Below, one piece after another: positions 24,088 to 32,297 of a stretch of DNA of 41,050 nt. The DNA is from Myxococcus xanthus (lineage in GTDB: Bacteria; Myxococcota; Myxococcia; Myxococcales; Myxococcaceae): positions 1-41,050 of the forward strand of contig NZ_JABFNS010000085.1 of the NCBI RefSeq assembly GCF_013116825.1. Reading direction: 5' to 3'. The position numbers were made by a program, and so were the translations under genes. A model generated the notes under the pieces. That model had not been told where the DNA came from and ran no database searches. It was given only the letters and a program-made list of their open reading frames with translations. How positions within the stretch are numbered: position 1 is the stretch's first letter; each line of letters opens with the position of its first letter.

Positions 24088-25802
24088 GGGGCGCTGAAGT
24101 CCTCCAGCCCCGGCGCGGGTGGGGGCTGGGTGAAGTCCTCCAGCCCCGGCGCGGCGGGGAGGATGGCGTCCTCCACGCCTTCGAGGTGGAGCTTCATGGG
24201 CACCTGGAGCGTGGTGCCCAGCCGCAGCAGCAGCACGTCCGGCTCGATGCCCTTCTCACCAATGGCCTGGGCCACCTCGCGCGCGGACATCGCGTTGCCC
24301 TTGGCCCACAGCGTCTTGAGGAACTCGCCCGCCTGCGACGTGCGCCACCACGCGGGGCCGAAGCGCGCCTTGAGCTGCGCCTGCAGCTGACCCGCCAGGA
24401 ACCAGGCGCGGAAGCTGTCCGCGGACTGAAAGAAGTCCTCCTGGTCCACGAGGTAGCGCTCGGTGTCCTCGTCCGTCATCGGGATGTCGTCGGTGCGTGA
24501 CATGATTTCGCGGTACAGCACCTTCGGGTCGGCCTCGACGCGGCGGTGCAGCTCCAACTGGTAGAGCAGCCGGCCGGCGGCATGGCGGATGAGGAACAGC
24601 TTGTGCGCGCTGGACGCGGCCAGGTACTGCGCGCGCTGCTCGCCGCTGACGCCCGCGTGCTCCTCCAGCCACACCGGGTCCTCGGCCAGGTCCTCGAAGA
24701 GGGCGGAGTAGGCCTCGCCCACGGTGGGGTTGCCCAGGCGCGCCAGTTCGAAGCGCGTCTCCGTGGTGAAGGCCGCGTGCAGCGCGTGCCCGAACTCGTG
24801 GAGCACGCGTGCCTGGTGCAGCACGCCCGTGCCCGACTTGAAGGAGATGCGCACGTCGGAGGGCACGCGCACCGCCAGCGCCAGGGGGCGTGGGCTCTTG
24901 GCCTTCAAGTCCCGCGCGTCGATGGTGACGTGGGGCAGCTCACCCAGATCCAGGCCCATGCCCGCCAGCGTCCCGTGGGCCTTGAGCAGGGACTCGCCCT
25001 TGGGGAAGGCGTCCTCCACCTCGCGCGAGCGGAACAGGCGGGGGATGTCCGCGCGGGTGATGTCCTTGAACGCCATGCCCAGCTCGCGCTGGCTCAGCCG
25101 CTCCATCACCACGCGGTAGGGAGCCTGCGTGGCCTGGAGGATTTCCTCCGCCAGCACGCTCAGCCGTCCCAGGTCCGACTGCCGCAGCTCGCTGCCGAAG
25201 GCCTCGTAGGAGGCGAAGCCCAGCTCCCGCACCAGCTCGTCCGCGCGCTCCTCGCGGCGGCGCAGCGTCTGGTTGAGGCGTTCAATCGCGGGCGTGGCCG
25301 CGGCGTACAGGGCCCGGCGCCGCGCCACCGTGCGCTCGTTGGCGAGCAGCCGCTCCAGGTCCCGGTAGCGCACGTCCTTTCCATCCAAGGGGAAGGTGAG
25401 GGACGCTTCCAGATTGGCGGCCGCGTCGTTGAACTCGGCCAGCGCGTGGGACAGGTACTCGCCGGCGAAGTGCGAGTGCAGCGCGGTGAGGGCGCGCACC
25501 TCGCGGGCGTCGTCCGTGAGCTGGCGCAGCCGGTCGATTCTGCGGATGTTCTCGAGGGTGAAGAGCGCCTCCTGGCCGGCGTAGGTGGCGGCGACGTCCA
25601 CGTGGCGGCCCTCCGTCCAGAAGTCCCACACCAGGCGGCTCTGGGCTTCGAGGAGGGCTTCAGCCTTCGAGGACATGGCGCTGACATCCGCCTCGAGCTG
25701 CTGCTTCTCGGAAAGGACCTGCCGGCCATCGGCGGGCGGGCCCTTGGGGCAGGCGGTGAGGCAGCAGGCGAAGGCCAGCAGCAGGGGAATCCTTGGGTGC
25801 AT
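24084..25802 (-). CDS. M3-like zinc metallopeptidase lipoprotein
   Basis: 572 residues. A lipoprotein signal peptide ends in LTAC (C18). Largely helical throughout, with a gluzincin active site: HEFGH (H335, E336, H339) and a downstream Glu at 363 in VGEAYSALFEDL, which corresponds to the third zinc ligand of M3 oligopeptidases. This suggests cleavage of short peptides, with the protein held at a membrane by its lipid. The ATG at 25802 follows AGGAG; an ATG 12 nt upstream has no such site. The C terminus ends in two copies of APGLEDF. The gene diverges from epmA across only 30 nt. An M2-like relationship is the alternative to M3. Confidence 0.85.
   Translation of the reverse strand: MHPRIPLLLAFACCLTACPKGPPADGRQVLSEKQQLEADVSAMSSKAEALLEAQSRLVWDFWTEGRHVDVAATYAGQEALFTLENIRRIDRLRQLTDDAREVRALTALHSHFAGEYLSHALAEFNDAAANLEASLTFPLDGKDVRYRDLERLLANERTVARRRALYAAATPAIERLNQTLRRREERADELVRELGFASYEAFGSELRQSDLGRLSVLAEEILQATQAPYRVVMERLSQRELGMAFKDITRADIPRLFRSREVEDAFPKGESLLKAHGTLAGMGLDLGELPHVTIDARDLKAKSPRPLALAVRVPSDVRISFKSGTGVLHQARVLHEFGHALHAAFTTETRFELARLGNPTVGEAYSALFEDLAEDPVWLEEHAGVSGEQRAQYLAASSAHKLFLIRHAAGRLLYQLELHRRVEADPKVLYREIMSRTDDIPMTDEDTERYLVDQEDFFQSADSFRAWFLAGQLQAQLKARFGPAWWRTSQAGEFLKTLWAKGNAMSAREVAQAIGEKGIEPDVLLLRLGTTLQVPMKLHLEGVEDAILPAAPGLEDFTQPPPAPGLEDFSAP
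24095..24154. repeat. 24-bp direct repeat encoding the duplicated PGLEDF tail of the metallopeptidase
   Basis: Identical 24-nt copies at 24095-24118 and 24131-24154 (period 36 nt, 12 codons) lie at the end of the metallopeptidase reading frame. The repeat suggests recent slippage or duplication in the C-terminal tail. Confidence 0.85.
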
Positions 25803-25832
25803 GTGGCTCCTCATGTTACTTGCGCGCAGCCC

Positions 25833-26837
25833 ATGCCCAATCTTTCTCAATGGCGGGCCGCCCGGGGACGCCAGTCCCTCTACTCCGCCCTGCGACGTTT
25901 CTTCGCCGCCCACGGCTACCTGGAGGTGGAGACGCCGCTGCTCGTCCCCGCTCCGGGGATGGAGCCGCACATCAACGCGTTCGAGGCCGGCTTCATCCCG
26001 GAGACCGATGTGGGCTCCGCGCGGACGCTCTACCTGCACTCCAGCCCCGAGTACGCCATGAAGCGGCTGCTCGCGGACGGGGCCGGGCCGTTGTTCCAGC
26101 TGTGCAAGGTGTTCCGGAATGGGGAGGTGTCCCCGACCCACAATCCGGAATTCACGATGCTGGAGTTCTACCGGCCTCACGCGGACTACCACGCCATCAT
26201 GGATGACCTGGAAGGGGCGCTGGCGGAGGCGGGCCGCGGCGCGACGGAAGGGGAGCCCGGGGCGGACCCGCTCTTCTTCACACGCACTCCCTACGAGCGG
26301 TTGACGGTGCGTGACGCGGTGCTGCGCGCCACCGGCGTGGACATCCGCCAGCATTCGGACGGCCCGTCATTGAAGCGGGCGGCGGAGGCGGCCGGGGTGC
26401 GCACCGGGAACGCGGAGACGTTCGACGACGTCTTCTTCCACCTCTTCCTCCAGAAGGTGGAGACCGGCTTGGGCCACGAGCGGCCCACCTTCCTCATGGA
26501 GTACCCGGCGTCCATGGCGGCGCTGTCCCGGCTGAAGCCCGGTGACGCGGCGGTGGCGGAGCGGGTGGAGTTGTACGCCAAGGGTTTGGAGCTGGCGAAC
26601 GGGTTTTCCGAGCTGACGGACCCCGTGGAACAGCGGGCACGATTGACAGAAGAACAGGAGCTCAGGCGCCAATTGGGCCGGGCCGTGTATCCTCTGGACG
26701 AGCGGTTCCTTGACGCGGTAGGGCGAATGCCACCCTCGGCGGGCATCGCCGTCGGGCTCGATAGAATCCTGATGCTGCTGCTCGGGGTCCAGCGCATCTC
26801 GGACGTGCTCCTTTTCCCCGCCCACGAGTTCGTTTGA
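25833..26837 (+). CDS. epmA: EF-P lysine/beta-lysine ligase (EpmA/GenX/PoxA-type)
   Basis: 334 residues, a truncated class II lysyl-tRNA-synthetase-like protein without the N-terminal anticodon-binding domain. Motif 2 reads FRNGEVSPTHNPEF (from F94) and motif 3 reads GIAVGLDRILMLLLG near the end. The length and the SPEYAMKRLLADG segment fit EpmA. In E. coli it attaches beta-lysine to elongation factor P, which relieves ribosome stalling at polyproline. No efp or epmB gene is in this window. The start at 25833 is 30 nt from the divergent metallopeptidase start, with no clear Shine-Dalgarno. The stop overlaps the next start (TTGA). Confidence 0.92.
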   Translation: MPNLSQWRAARGRQSLYSALRRFFAAHGYLEVETPLLVPAPGMEPHINAFEAGFIPETDVGSARTLYLHSSPEYAMKRLLADGAGPLFQLCKVFRNGEVSPTHNPEFTMLEFYRPHADYHAIMDDLEGALAEAGRGATEGEPGADPLFFTRTPYERLTVRDAVLRATGVDIRQHSDGPSLKRAAEAAGVRTGNAETFDDVFFHLFLQKVETGLGHERPTFLMEYPASMAALSRLKPGDAAVAERVELYAKGLELANGFSELTDPVEQRARLTEEQELRRQLGRAVYPLDERFLDAVGRMPPSAGIAVGLDRILMLLLGVQRISDVLLFPAHEFV

Positions 26838-27571
26838 TTCGGAAGCTCCTGCAGACGGCCTTTGCTGGAACGGCGGCGGTGGGCATCACCGGTGTGCTGT
26901 CTCCCGTGGTGTCGGCGCTGTCGCTGCGCGACGCCAAGGACGCGGACGGCGTGCTGGTGCTGTGGGCGCGCTCGCTGCTGGCGTCCGCGGGGGTTCGGCA
27001 TGAGGCGGTGGGCGTCGAGAACGTCCCCGCCGACACCCACGTCGTCTTCGTGAGCAACCACCAGTCGCACTACGACGCGCTGGTGAACTTCGCCCACATC
27101 CGCAAGCACACGCGTTACGTGGCGAAGGCGGAGCTGTTCCGCATCCCCGTCTTCGGGCCCGCGCTCCGCCGCGCGGGCAACATCCCGGTGGAGCGCACCG
27201 GTGGTGGGGGAGACAGGGCCCGCTTGTCGGAAGCCGTCACGGCGCTGCGGGAACGGGTGAGCGTGCTCTTCTTCGCGGAAGGCACGCGCAGCACGGATGG
27301 GCGGCTGCGGCCGTTCAAGAAGGGCGCCGCGACGCTGGCCATCCAGGCGGGCGTTCCAGTGGTGCCCCTGGCCGTGTCAGGGACGCGCCTCATTCTTCCC
27401 AAGGGGGGCCGGGCCGTGCAGTGGGGACAGCGCGTGGCGCTGGTGGTGGGAAAGCCCATCCCCACCCAGGGACTGACGATGCAGGACCGCGACGCGCTCA
27501 CGCGCCAGTTGGAGGACGCGGTCGCAGAACTCTATGCCGAGGCCTGCAAGCGCTCGGGAGACATTCCATGA
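26834..27571 (+). CDS. plsC: 1-acyl-sn-glycerol-3-phosphate acyltransferase
   Basis: 245 residues of the PlsC family, which adds the second acyl chain in phosphatidic acid synthesis. The acyltransferase motifs are clear: NHQSHYD (H76, D81) and FFAEGTRS (E149-R152), with IPVERTGG and VPLAVSGT matching motifs II and IV. An N-terminal hydrophobic segment (about 10-30) would hold it to the membrane. TTG at 26834 overlaps the epmA stop by 4 nt (TTGA), and its own stop overlaps the next ATG by 4 nt (ATGA), so the three genes are one translationally coupled operon. Alternative acyl acceptors cannot be excluded. Confidence 0.92.
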   Translation: MIRKLLQTAFAGTAAVGITGVLSPVVSALSLRDAKDADGVLVLWARSLLASAGVRHEAVGVENVPADTHVVFVSNHQSHYDALVNFAHIRKHTRYVAKAELFRIPVFGPALRRAGNIPVERTGGGGDRARLSEAVTALRERVSVLFFAEGTRSTDGRLRPFKKGAATLAIQAGVPVVPLAVSGTRLILPKGGRAVQWGQRVALVVGKPIPTQGLTMQDRDALTRQLEDAVAELYAEACKRSGDIP

Positions 27572-28305
27572 AGAAGCCAATCCAGACCACATCCCAGGCG
27601 CACCCGTGGCACGGCATCACCCCGGGTGAGGACGCCCCCGAAATCGTCACCGCGTACATCGAAATCGTCCCCACGGACGCGGTGAAGTACGAGCTGGACA
27701 AGGAGTCCGGCATCCTCAAGCTGGACCGTCCGCAGCGCTTCAGCAGCCAGTGCCCCACGCTCTACGGCTTCATCCCGCAGACGTACTGCGACGAGCTGGT
27801 GGCGAAGCGCTGCGCCGAGCGCACGGGCCTGAAGGACATCAAGGGCGACGGCGACCCCATCGACATCTGCGTGCTGACGGAGAAGGTCATCTCCAGCGGC
27901 AACCTGCTGGTGCGCGCGATTCCCATTGGCGGCTTCCGCATGGTCGACGGCGACGAGGCCGACGACAAGATCATCGCGGTGCTGGAGTCCGACCTGGTGT
28001 ACGGCGAGCTGCAGCACCTCGCGCAGCTTCCGCGCGCGCTGCTCGACCGCCTCAAGCACTACTTCCTCACCTACAAGCAGATTCCCGGTGAGGGGAAGCG
28101 CAGCGTGGAGATCGCGGAGGTCTACGATCAGCCGGAGGCGCTCGAGGTCATCAAGCGCAGCATGAAGGACTACGAGCGCATCTACGGCCCGCAGGTCACC
28201 ACGAAGGCGCGCGCTGTCGGTAAGCGTGTCGCGGCGGTGGAGGCGAAGATCGCCAAGCCCGCGAAGGCCAAGACGAAGGCGGCGCGCAAGTCGCGCGCGT
28301 CCTGA
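27568..28305 (+). CDS. ppa: Inorganic pyrophosphatase (family I)
   Basis: 245 residues. It hydrolyses pyrophosphate to phosphate and so pulls biosynthetic reactions forward. The signature DGDPID (D94-D99) and the ILKLDRPQRF/CPTLYGFIPQTYC segments identify a family I enzyme, of the longer subgroup. Distinctive is the basic, Ala/Lys-rich C-terminal tail (about residues 210-245, ending KAARKSRAS), which is not part of the catalytic fold. ATG 27568 overlaps the plsC stop. The gene converges with the TonB-like gene, the two stops sitting at the ends of a 12-bp palindrome. Confidence 0.94.
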   Translation: MKKPIQTTSQAHPWHGITPGEDAPEIVTAYIEIVPTDAVKYELDKESGILKLDRPQRFSSQCPTLYGFIPQTYCDELVAKRCAERTGLKDIKGDGDPIDICVLTEKVISSGNLLVRAIPIGGFRMVDGDEADDKIIAVLESDLVYGELQHLAQLPRALLDRLKHYFLTYKQIPGEGKRSVEIAEVYDQPEALEVIKRSMKDYERIYGPQVTTKARAVGKRVAAVEAKIAKPAKAKTKAARKSRAS

Positions 28306-28314
28306 GCCGGCTCA
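28303..28314. repeat. 12-bp palindrome holding both convergent stop codons
   Basis: TGAGCCGGCTCA is a perfect palindrome. Its first three bases are the ppa stop codon, and the complement of its last three is the stop codon of the minus-strand TonB-like gene. It is too short to be a terminator without a loop. Confidence 0.7.
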
Positions 28315-29655
28315 GCGGACCTCGACCAGTCGCACGCGCTTGTAGATGCGGCGGTCCAGCGGCAGGCGGGTGTCGATGAAGCCGAGCGCTTCGTCGAACT
28401 CGAAGCTGAAGGTGGGGATGGGCGGGCTGATGGAGATGAGCAGCTCGAACTCCCAGACGCTGGTGAGCCGCGAGCGTCCGCCGACTGCCTCGTCCGGCGG
28501 CGGGGGCAGCTTCTCCGCCATGGCCCGCACGTCCTCGAGGGCCTCCTTGTCGACCTCGGGCTGATGGCTGGGTTCCAGAAGGTGCACGTCCACGAGCTGG
28601 CCCTTCGCGTCCTGGACGACGCGGAGGAGGGCACGGCGCGTGGTGCGGAACTCCTGACGCATCTGCTGGCGCATCTCGCGGCGGGCATTGAGCGTGGGGT
28701 CTCCGGCGGTGCTGAGCGGCCTGCGCCGGTCCTCGCCCGGGCCGTTCTTCGCGGCGAACGAGCCCGACGCGCCGTAGTCCGCCGCGCGCTCCGCCCAGAT
28801 GCGCGAGTACGCACGGCCGCGCTCCATGCCCATGTCGAAGTAGCCCTGGAGGCCGTGCTCCTTCACGGAGCGGTCAGCGTCCCACGCCTTCATCAACGCC
28901 TTGCCGAGCTGGCCGTAATACGGGTGCACCAACCCACGTTCCACCCGGCCTCGGCCCACGCTTTCGGATACCAGCTCTTCCACCAGGCCCTGGGCTGAAG
29001 GAGGCGCATGCGGGTCCACGCCGCCGTCGAGCTCCGCCGCCACATCGCGATGCGTTCCTGAAAGCGCGGTGACCTGACGGGCCGCGAGCAACAGCCTCGA
29101 GCCCGAGACGGCGTTGGCGCCGGGCTCCGCGCGGGGCACGTCCGTGGGGGGCGTCCCCGCCAGGGGCGCGTCCGCGAAACGGGAGCGCGCCGGAGCCGAG
29201 TCCAGGGCCTCCACGTGACGTTCAGGCCGCGCGTCCGCTTGGGCGACTTGCGTGTCGTGGGCGCTCTGGGCGCTCGCGTGGGCGGGGGCCGTGTGGCGCT
29301 CGGACCGGGACTCCGCTTGGGCGTGCGCGGCGTCGCGCTCCGGCGCAGCCTGCCTCGAGGGAGCCCGGGGCTTCGCAGCCGTGCGGGGCGCAGGGGGCGC
29401 ATGGGCGCTGTCCGAACGGCTTGGCGGCACCGGCTGGGCTGAGCCGGCGCCCTGACGCTCGTCCGGCATCTGCGTGTCCCGCGATACACGGGGCCCCGCC
29501 ACCTCCACATCGACCCATTCCAGGGCAGGCGGCGGGGCCGCCGGAGGGGGCCTCGCGACCGGCTCCTCGCGCTCCAGGGTCAGCCACAAGAGCCCATGCA
29601 CGCCCAGGCTGGCGGCGAGCGCTGGCAGCAGGCGTCTGGTGGGCTCCCGAGGCAT
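28312..29655 (-). CDS. TonB-like protein with Pro/Ala-rich periplasmic linker
   Basis: 447 residues starting at ATG 29655, behind GGAGG. One N-terminal membrane segment (about 9-26) follows RR, then a long low-complexity Pro/Ala/Arg/His-rich region (about 30-200). The C-terminal domain (about 330-447) resembles TonB: RRALLRVVQDAKGQLVDVHL, VDKEALEDVRAMAEKLPPPP. TonB proteins carry energy from an ExbB/ExbD motor to outer-membrane transporters. No exbB/exbD lies nearby. The domain lacks an obvious YP motif and continues 60 residues beyond the PPPP, so a related envelope-spanning role is possible. It diverges from the nicotinate phosphoribosyltransferase gene across 113 nt. Confidence 0.78.
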   Translation of the reverse strand: MPREPTRRLLPALAASLGVHGLLWLTLEREEPVARPPPAAPPPALEWVDVEVAGPRVSRDTQMPDERQGAGSAQPVPPSRSDSAHAPPAPRTAAKPRAPSRQAAPERDAAHAQAESRSERHTAPAHASAQSAHDTQVAQADARPERHVEALDSAPARSRFADAPLAGTPPTDVPRAEPGANAVSGSRLLLAARQVTALSGTHRDVAAELDGGVDPHAPPSAQGLVEELVSESVGRGRVERGLVHPYYGQLGKALMKAWDADRSVKEHGLQGYFDMGMERGRAYSRIWAERAADYGASGSFAAKNGPGEDRRRPLSTAGDPTLNARREMRQQMRQEFRTTRRALLRVVQDAKGQLVDVHLLEPSHQPEVDKEALEDVRAMAEKLPPPPDEAVGGRSRLTSVWEFELLISISPPIPTFSFEFDEALGFIDTRLPLDRRIYKRVRLVEVR

Positions 29656-29768
29656 GCGCCTCCATCTAACCCCGCTTTCACGTCATGCCCTGGGAATCCG
29701 CGAGGGGAGGATAGGAAACGCAACCCTGACGCGTTTACTCTTCGCGGCATCGGAGGAAGGACCCCAGG

Positions 29769-31214
29769 ATGTCGACCTCGCTGCTCGCGACGGATGGCTA
29801 CAAGTTCAGCATGGCGGAGGCCGGCTGGCCGCTTCGTCGGGAAACGTTCTACTACTCACACCGGCGGGGTGGTCTCCAGGTGATGCCGCTCGACGTGGCG
29901 GCCTTCGTCCAGTCGCTCATTCCGGAGCCCAGGCCGGAGGACTACGACTACCTCAGCCGGTACGACTATGAGATGGGCGTGGGGTTCAAGGCGGCCATCC
30001 TCCGCCGTGAGAAACTCAGCATCCGCGCCATCCCCAAGGGCGCGCTCTTCTATCCGCGCGAGCCCATCCTCACGCTGACAGGGCCGTCCGCCCTGGTGTC
30101 CTGGGTGGAGCCGCTGCTGCTCCAGCTCAACTTCCGCATCCAGGTCGCCACCCTGGCGCTGTCGGACCGGGACGCGCTGGCCCGCGCGCTGGCCACCGTG
30201 ACGTGCGATGCGCAGAAGGCCATCGCGCTGGAGACGCTCGACTCGGTGGGCGTGAAGGCGGTGCCCATCACCGTGGACACGGAGGGCTACGCCAGGCGCG
30301 TCTTCGCCACCGTCAAGGAGCTGGTGGACATCGTCGAGGACCCGTCCCGCATCTTCGAGGTGGGCCTGCGCGCGGCCACCTGTCTGGAGCAGCACGAGGT
30401 GGCGCTGCGAAGCTGCAAGGACGCGGGCGTCACGCGCACCTCCAACGTGGACGGGGCGGCGAAGCTGGGAATGGTCCCCGTGGGCACCATGGGGCACGAG
30501 CACATCCAGCGCTATGGCTCGGATGAGGCCGCGTTCCGGGCCATGCGCGAGCGCCGGCCGCAGCGCTCCAGCTACCTGCTGGACACCTTCGACACGCTCA
30601 CGTCCGGAATCCCCGCAGCCTTCCAGCTCATCCAGGAGGAGCCCGGCAACAATGACTCCATCCGCTTCGACTCCGGCAACAAGAAGCTCCAGTACCTCTA
30701 CGCGGTGACGCGGGCGCGGGACCTGGGGATTCGGCCCGTCAACATCCTGGAGGACGGACTGGACGCGGAGGCCACGCGGGAGTTCGAGGAGCTGCGGCGG
30801 CAGGTGGGCTGGGAGCCGTCGGCCCAGTTCTACGGCTACGGCGGCCACATCATCGCGCGGACCATGGACTGCCCGCTCACCCGGGACAAGGTGGCCGCCA
30901 TCTACAAGCTGTCTCGCACGGGCAACACGCCGGTGATGAAGTTCGGCAACGAGCTGGCCGAGGGCAAGAAGAGCATCCCCGGCGAGCCCGTCCTCTTCCG
31001 CCGCCGCCATGGCTCGGGGCCCATTGGACTGGTTGGCCAGGTGGGCGAGCCCGTCCCGGACGGCTACTTCCCGCTCATGGAGAGCGCGCCGGAAACCCCA
31101 TCACTGGTGGGCGCGCAGGAGACGGCGGCCGAGGCGCGTGTCGCCTACACCGCCGCGACGCAGGCGCTGGTGGATGCGCTGCACCGCCGTCACTTCCCCC
31201 AGCAGCACCGCTGA
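29769..31214 (+). CDS. pncB: Nicotinate phosphoribosyltransferase
   Basis: 481 residues. Converts nicotinate and PRPP to nicotinate mononucleotide in the Preiss-Handler NAD salvage route. Family segments are the N-terminal TDGYKFSM, TSNVDGAAKLGMVPVGTMGHEH (read in parts; it holds the conserved phosphoribosyl-transfer loop), the LLDTFDTL phosphate-binding strand and SIRFDSGN. GGAAGGA lies 9 nt before the ATG. A nicotinamidase-type gene follows after 7 nt, which supports a salvage operon. A nicotinamide-using relative (NAMPT) is possible but less likely given that neighbour. Confidence 0.92.
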   Translation: MSTSLLATDGYKFSMAEAGWPLRRETFYYSHRRGGLQVMPLDVAAFVQSLIPEPRPEDYDYLSRYDYEMGVGFKAAILRREKLSIRAIPKGALFYPREPILTLTGPSALVSWVEPLLLQLNFRIQVATLALSDRDALARALATVTCDAQKAIALETLDSVGVKAVPITVDTEGYARRVFATVKELVDIVEDPSRIFEVGLRAATCLEQHEVALRSCKDAGVTRTSNVDGAAKLGMVPVGTMGHEHIQRYGSDEAAFRAMRERRPQRSSYLLDTFDTLTSGIPAAFQLIQEEPGNNDSIRFDSGNKKLQYLYAVTRARDLGIRPVNILEDGLDAEATREFEELRRQVGWEPSAQFYGYGGHIIARTMDCPLTRDKVAAIYKLSRTGNTPVMKFGNELAEGKKSIPGEPVLFRRRHGSGPIGLVGQVGEPVPDGYFPLMESAPETPSLVGAQETAAEARVAYTAATQALVDALHRRHFPQQHR

Positions 31215-31221
31215 GGCCGAC

Positions 31222-32193
31222 ATGCCCTTGCCCATTCCCCGCTTTCACGAGGACGCCCGCGTCAGCCAGCTCTACCTGGAGCGTGGCGCGGAGGTGACCG
31301 AGGAGGCCCTCCGCTACGTGGCGGAGCACCGCATCCGCCCCGCGCGTGAGGACGCGACGCGCATCGCCGCGTTCGGCATCGACGTGCAGGTGGCCTTCTG
31401 CACGCCGGGCGCCAGCCTCTTCGTGCCCGGCGCGGTGGAGGACACCCAGCGCGCGCTGCGCTGGCTCTACGCGAACCTGGACCGGGTGACGGAGCTGGTG
31501 TTCTCGCTGGACACCCACCACGCGTACCACGTGTTCCATCCGTCCTGGTGGCGGGACGCGGAAGGCCGGCCGCCGCCGCCATTGACGGCCATCACCGCGG
31601 CGGATGTTCGCTCCGGCCGCTGGCGGGCCACGCGCTTCCACGAGGAGAGTCTGGCCTACTGCGAACAACTGGAGGCCAGCGGCCGGTACGTGCTCACCGT
31701 CTGGCCCTTCCACGCGATGCTGGGTGGCCTGAGCCACGCGCTGGTTCCGTCCGTCTTCGAGGCGAGCCTCTTCCACGCCCTGGTGCGCGACGTACCCACG
31801 CACTTCGAGCTGAAGGGGGAGCACCCGCTCACGGAGAACTACTCCGTGCTCTCACCCGAGGTGACGGAGCTGAAGGGGCAGCAGGTCGGGGCCTTCAACA
31901 CGCGCCTCTTCGAGCGCCTGATGTCCTTCGACCGCGTCTACGTGTTCGGCCAGGCCAGCTCCCACTGCGTGCTGAACACGCTGCTGGACCTGCGGCGTCA
32001 CATCGAGCGGACGGACCCGTCGAAGATGGGCCGCATCCACATCCTGGAGGACGCCATGAGCCCGGTGCCGGCGCCCCCCCTGGAGCCGCTGCCCGCCTCG
32101 TTGGACTTCCCCCGGTTGGCGAAGGAGGCCCTCCGGGACTTCCAGGCGGCGGGAATGCGGGTGGTCCGGACCTCGGACCCGCTGGAAGGGTAG
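31222..32193 (+). CDS. Nicotinamidase-type cysteine hydrolase (isochorismatase superfamily)
   Basis: 323 residues, longer than the usual 200 or so. The catalytic triad can be read: D54 in FGIDVQVAFC, K198 in HFELKGEHP and C249 in GQASSHCVLNTLL. D97 and H99 in SLDTHHA and H164 in WPFHAMLG fit the metal- and substrate-binding positions of nicotinamidases. With the preceding nicotinate phosphoribosyltransferase it would take nicotinamide to nicotinate to NaMN. The extra length comes mainly from an N-terminal extension of about 45 residues and insertions near 105-135. The specific name pncA is likely but not proven. Confidence 0.87.
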   Translation: MPLPIPRFHEDARVSQLYLERGAEVTEEALRYVAEHRIRPAREDATRIAAFGIDVQVAFCTPGASLFVPGAVEDTQRALRWLYANLDRVTELVFSLDTHHAYHVFHPSWWRDAEGRPPPPLTAITAADVRSGRWRATRFHEESLAYCEQLEASGRYVLTVWPFHAMLGGLSHALVPSVFEASLFHALVRDVPTHFELKGEHPLTENYSVLSPEVTELKGQQVGAFNTRLFERLMSFDRVYVFGQASSHCVLNTLLDLRRHIERTDPSKMGRIHILEDAMSPVPAPPLEPLPASLDFPRLAKEALRDFQAAGMRVVRTSDPLEG

Positions 32194-32297
32194 CCGGCGG
32201 CATTCCGGGCGAGTGCGCCCACGTACCCAGCGTGTGGTAGAATCTCCCGTTCGTTCCCGGCGAGGCTGGGGACCTCCGCGTCGGTGAAGGGGGAGTC

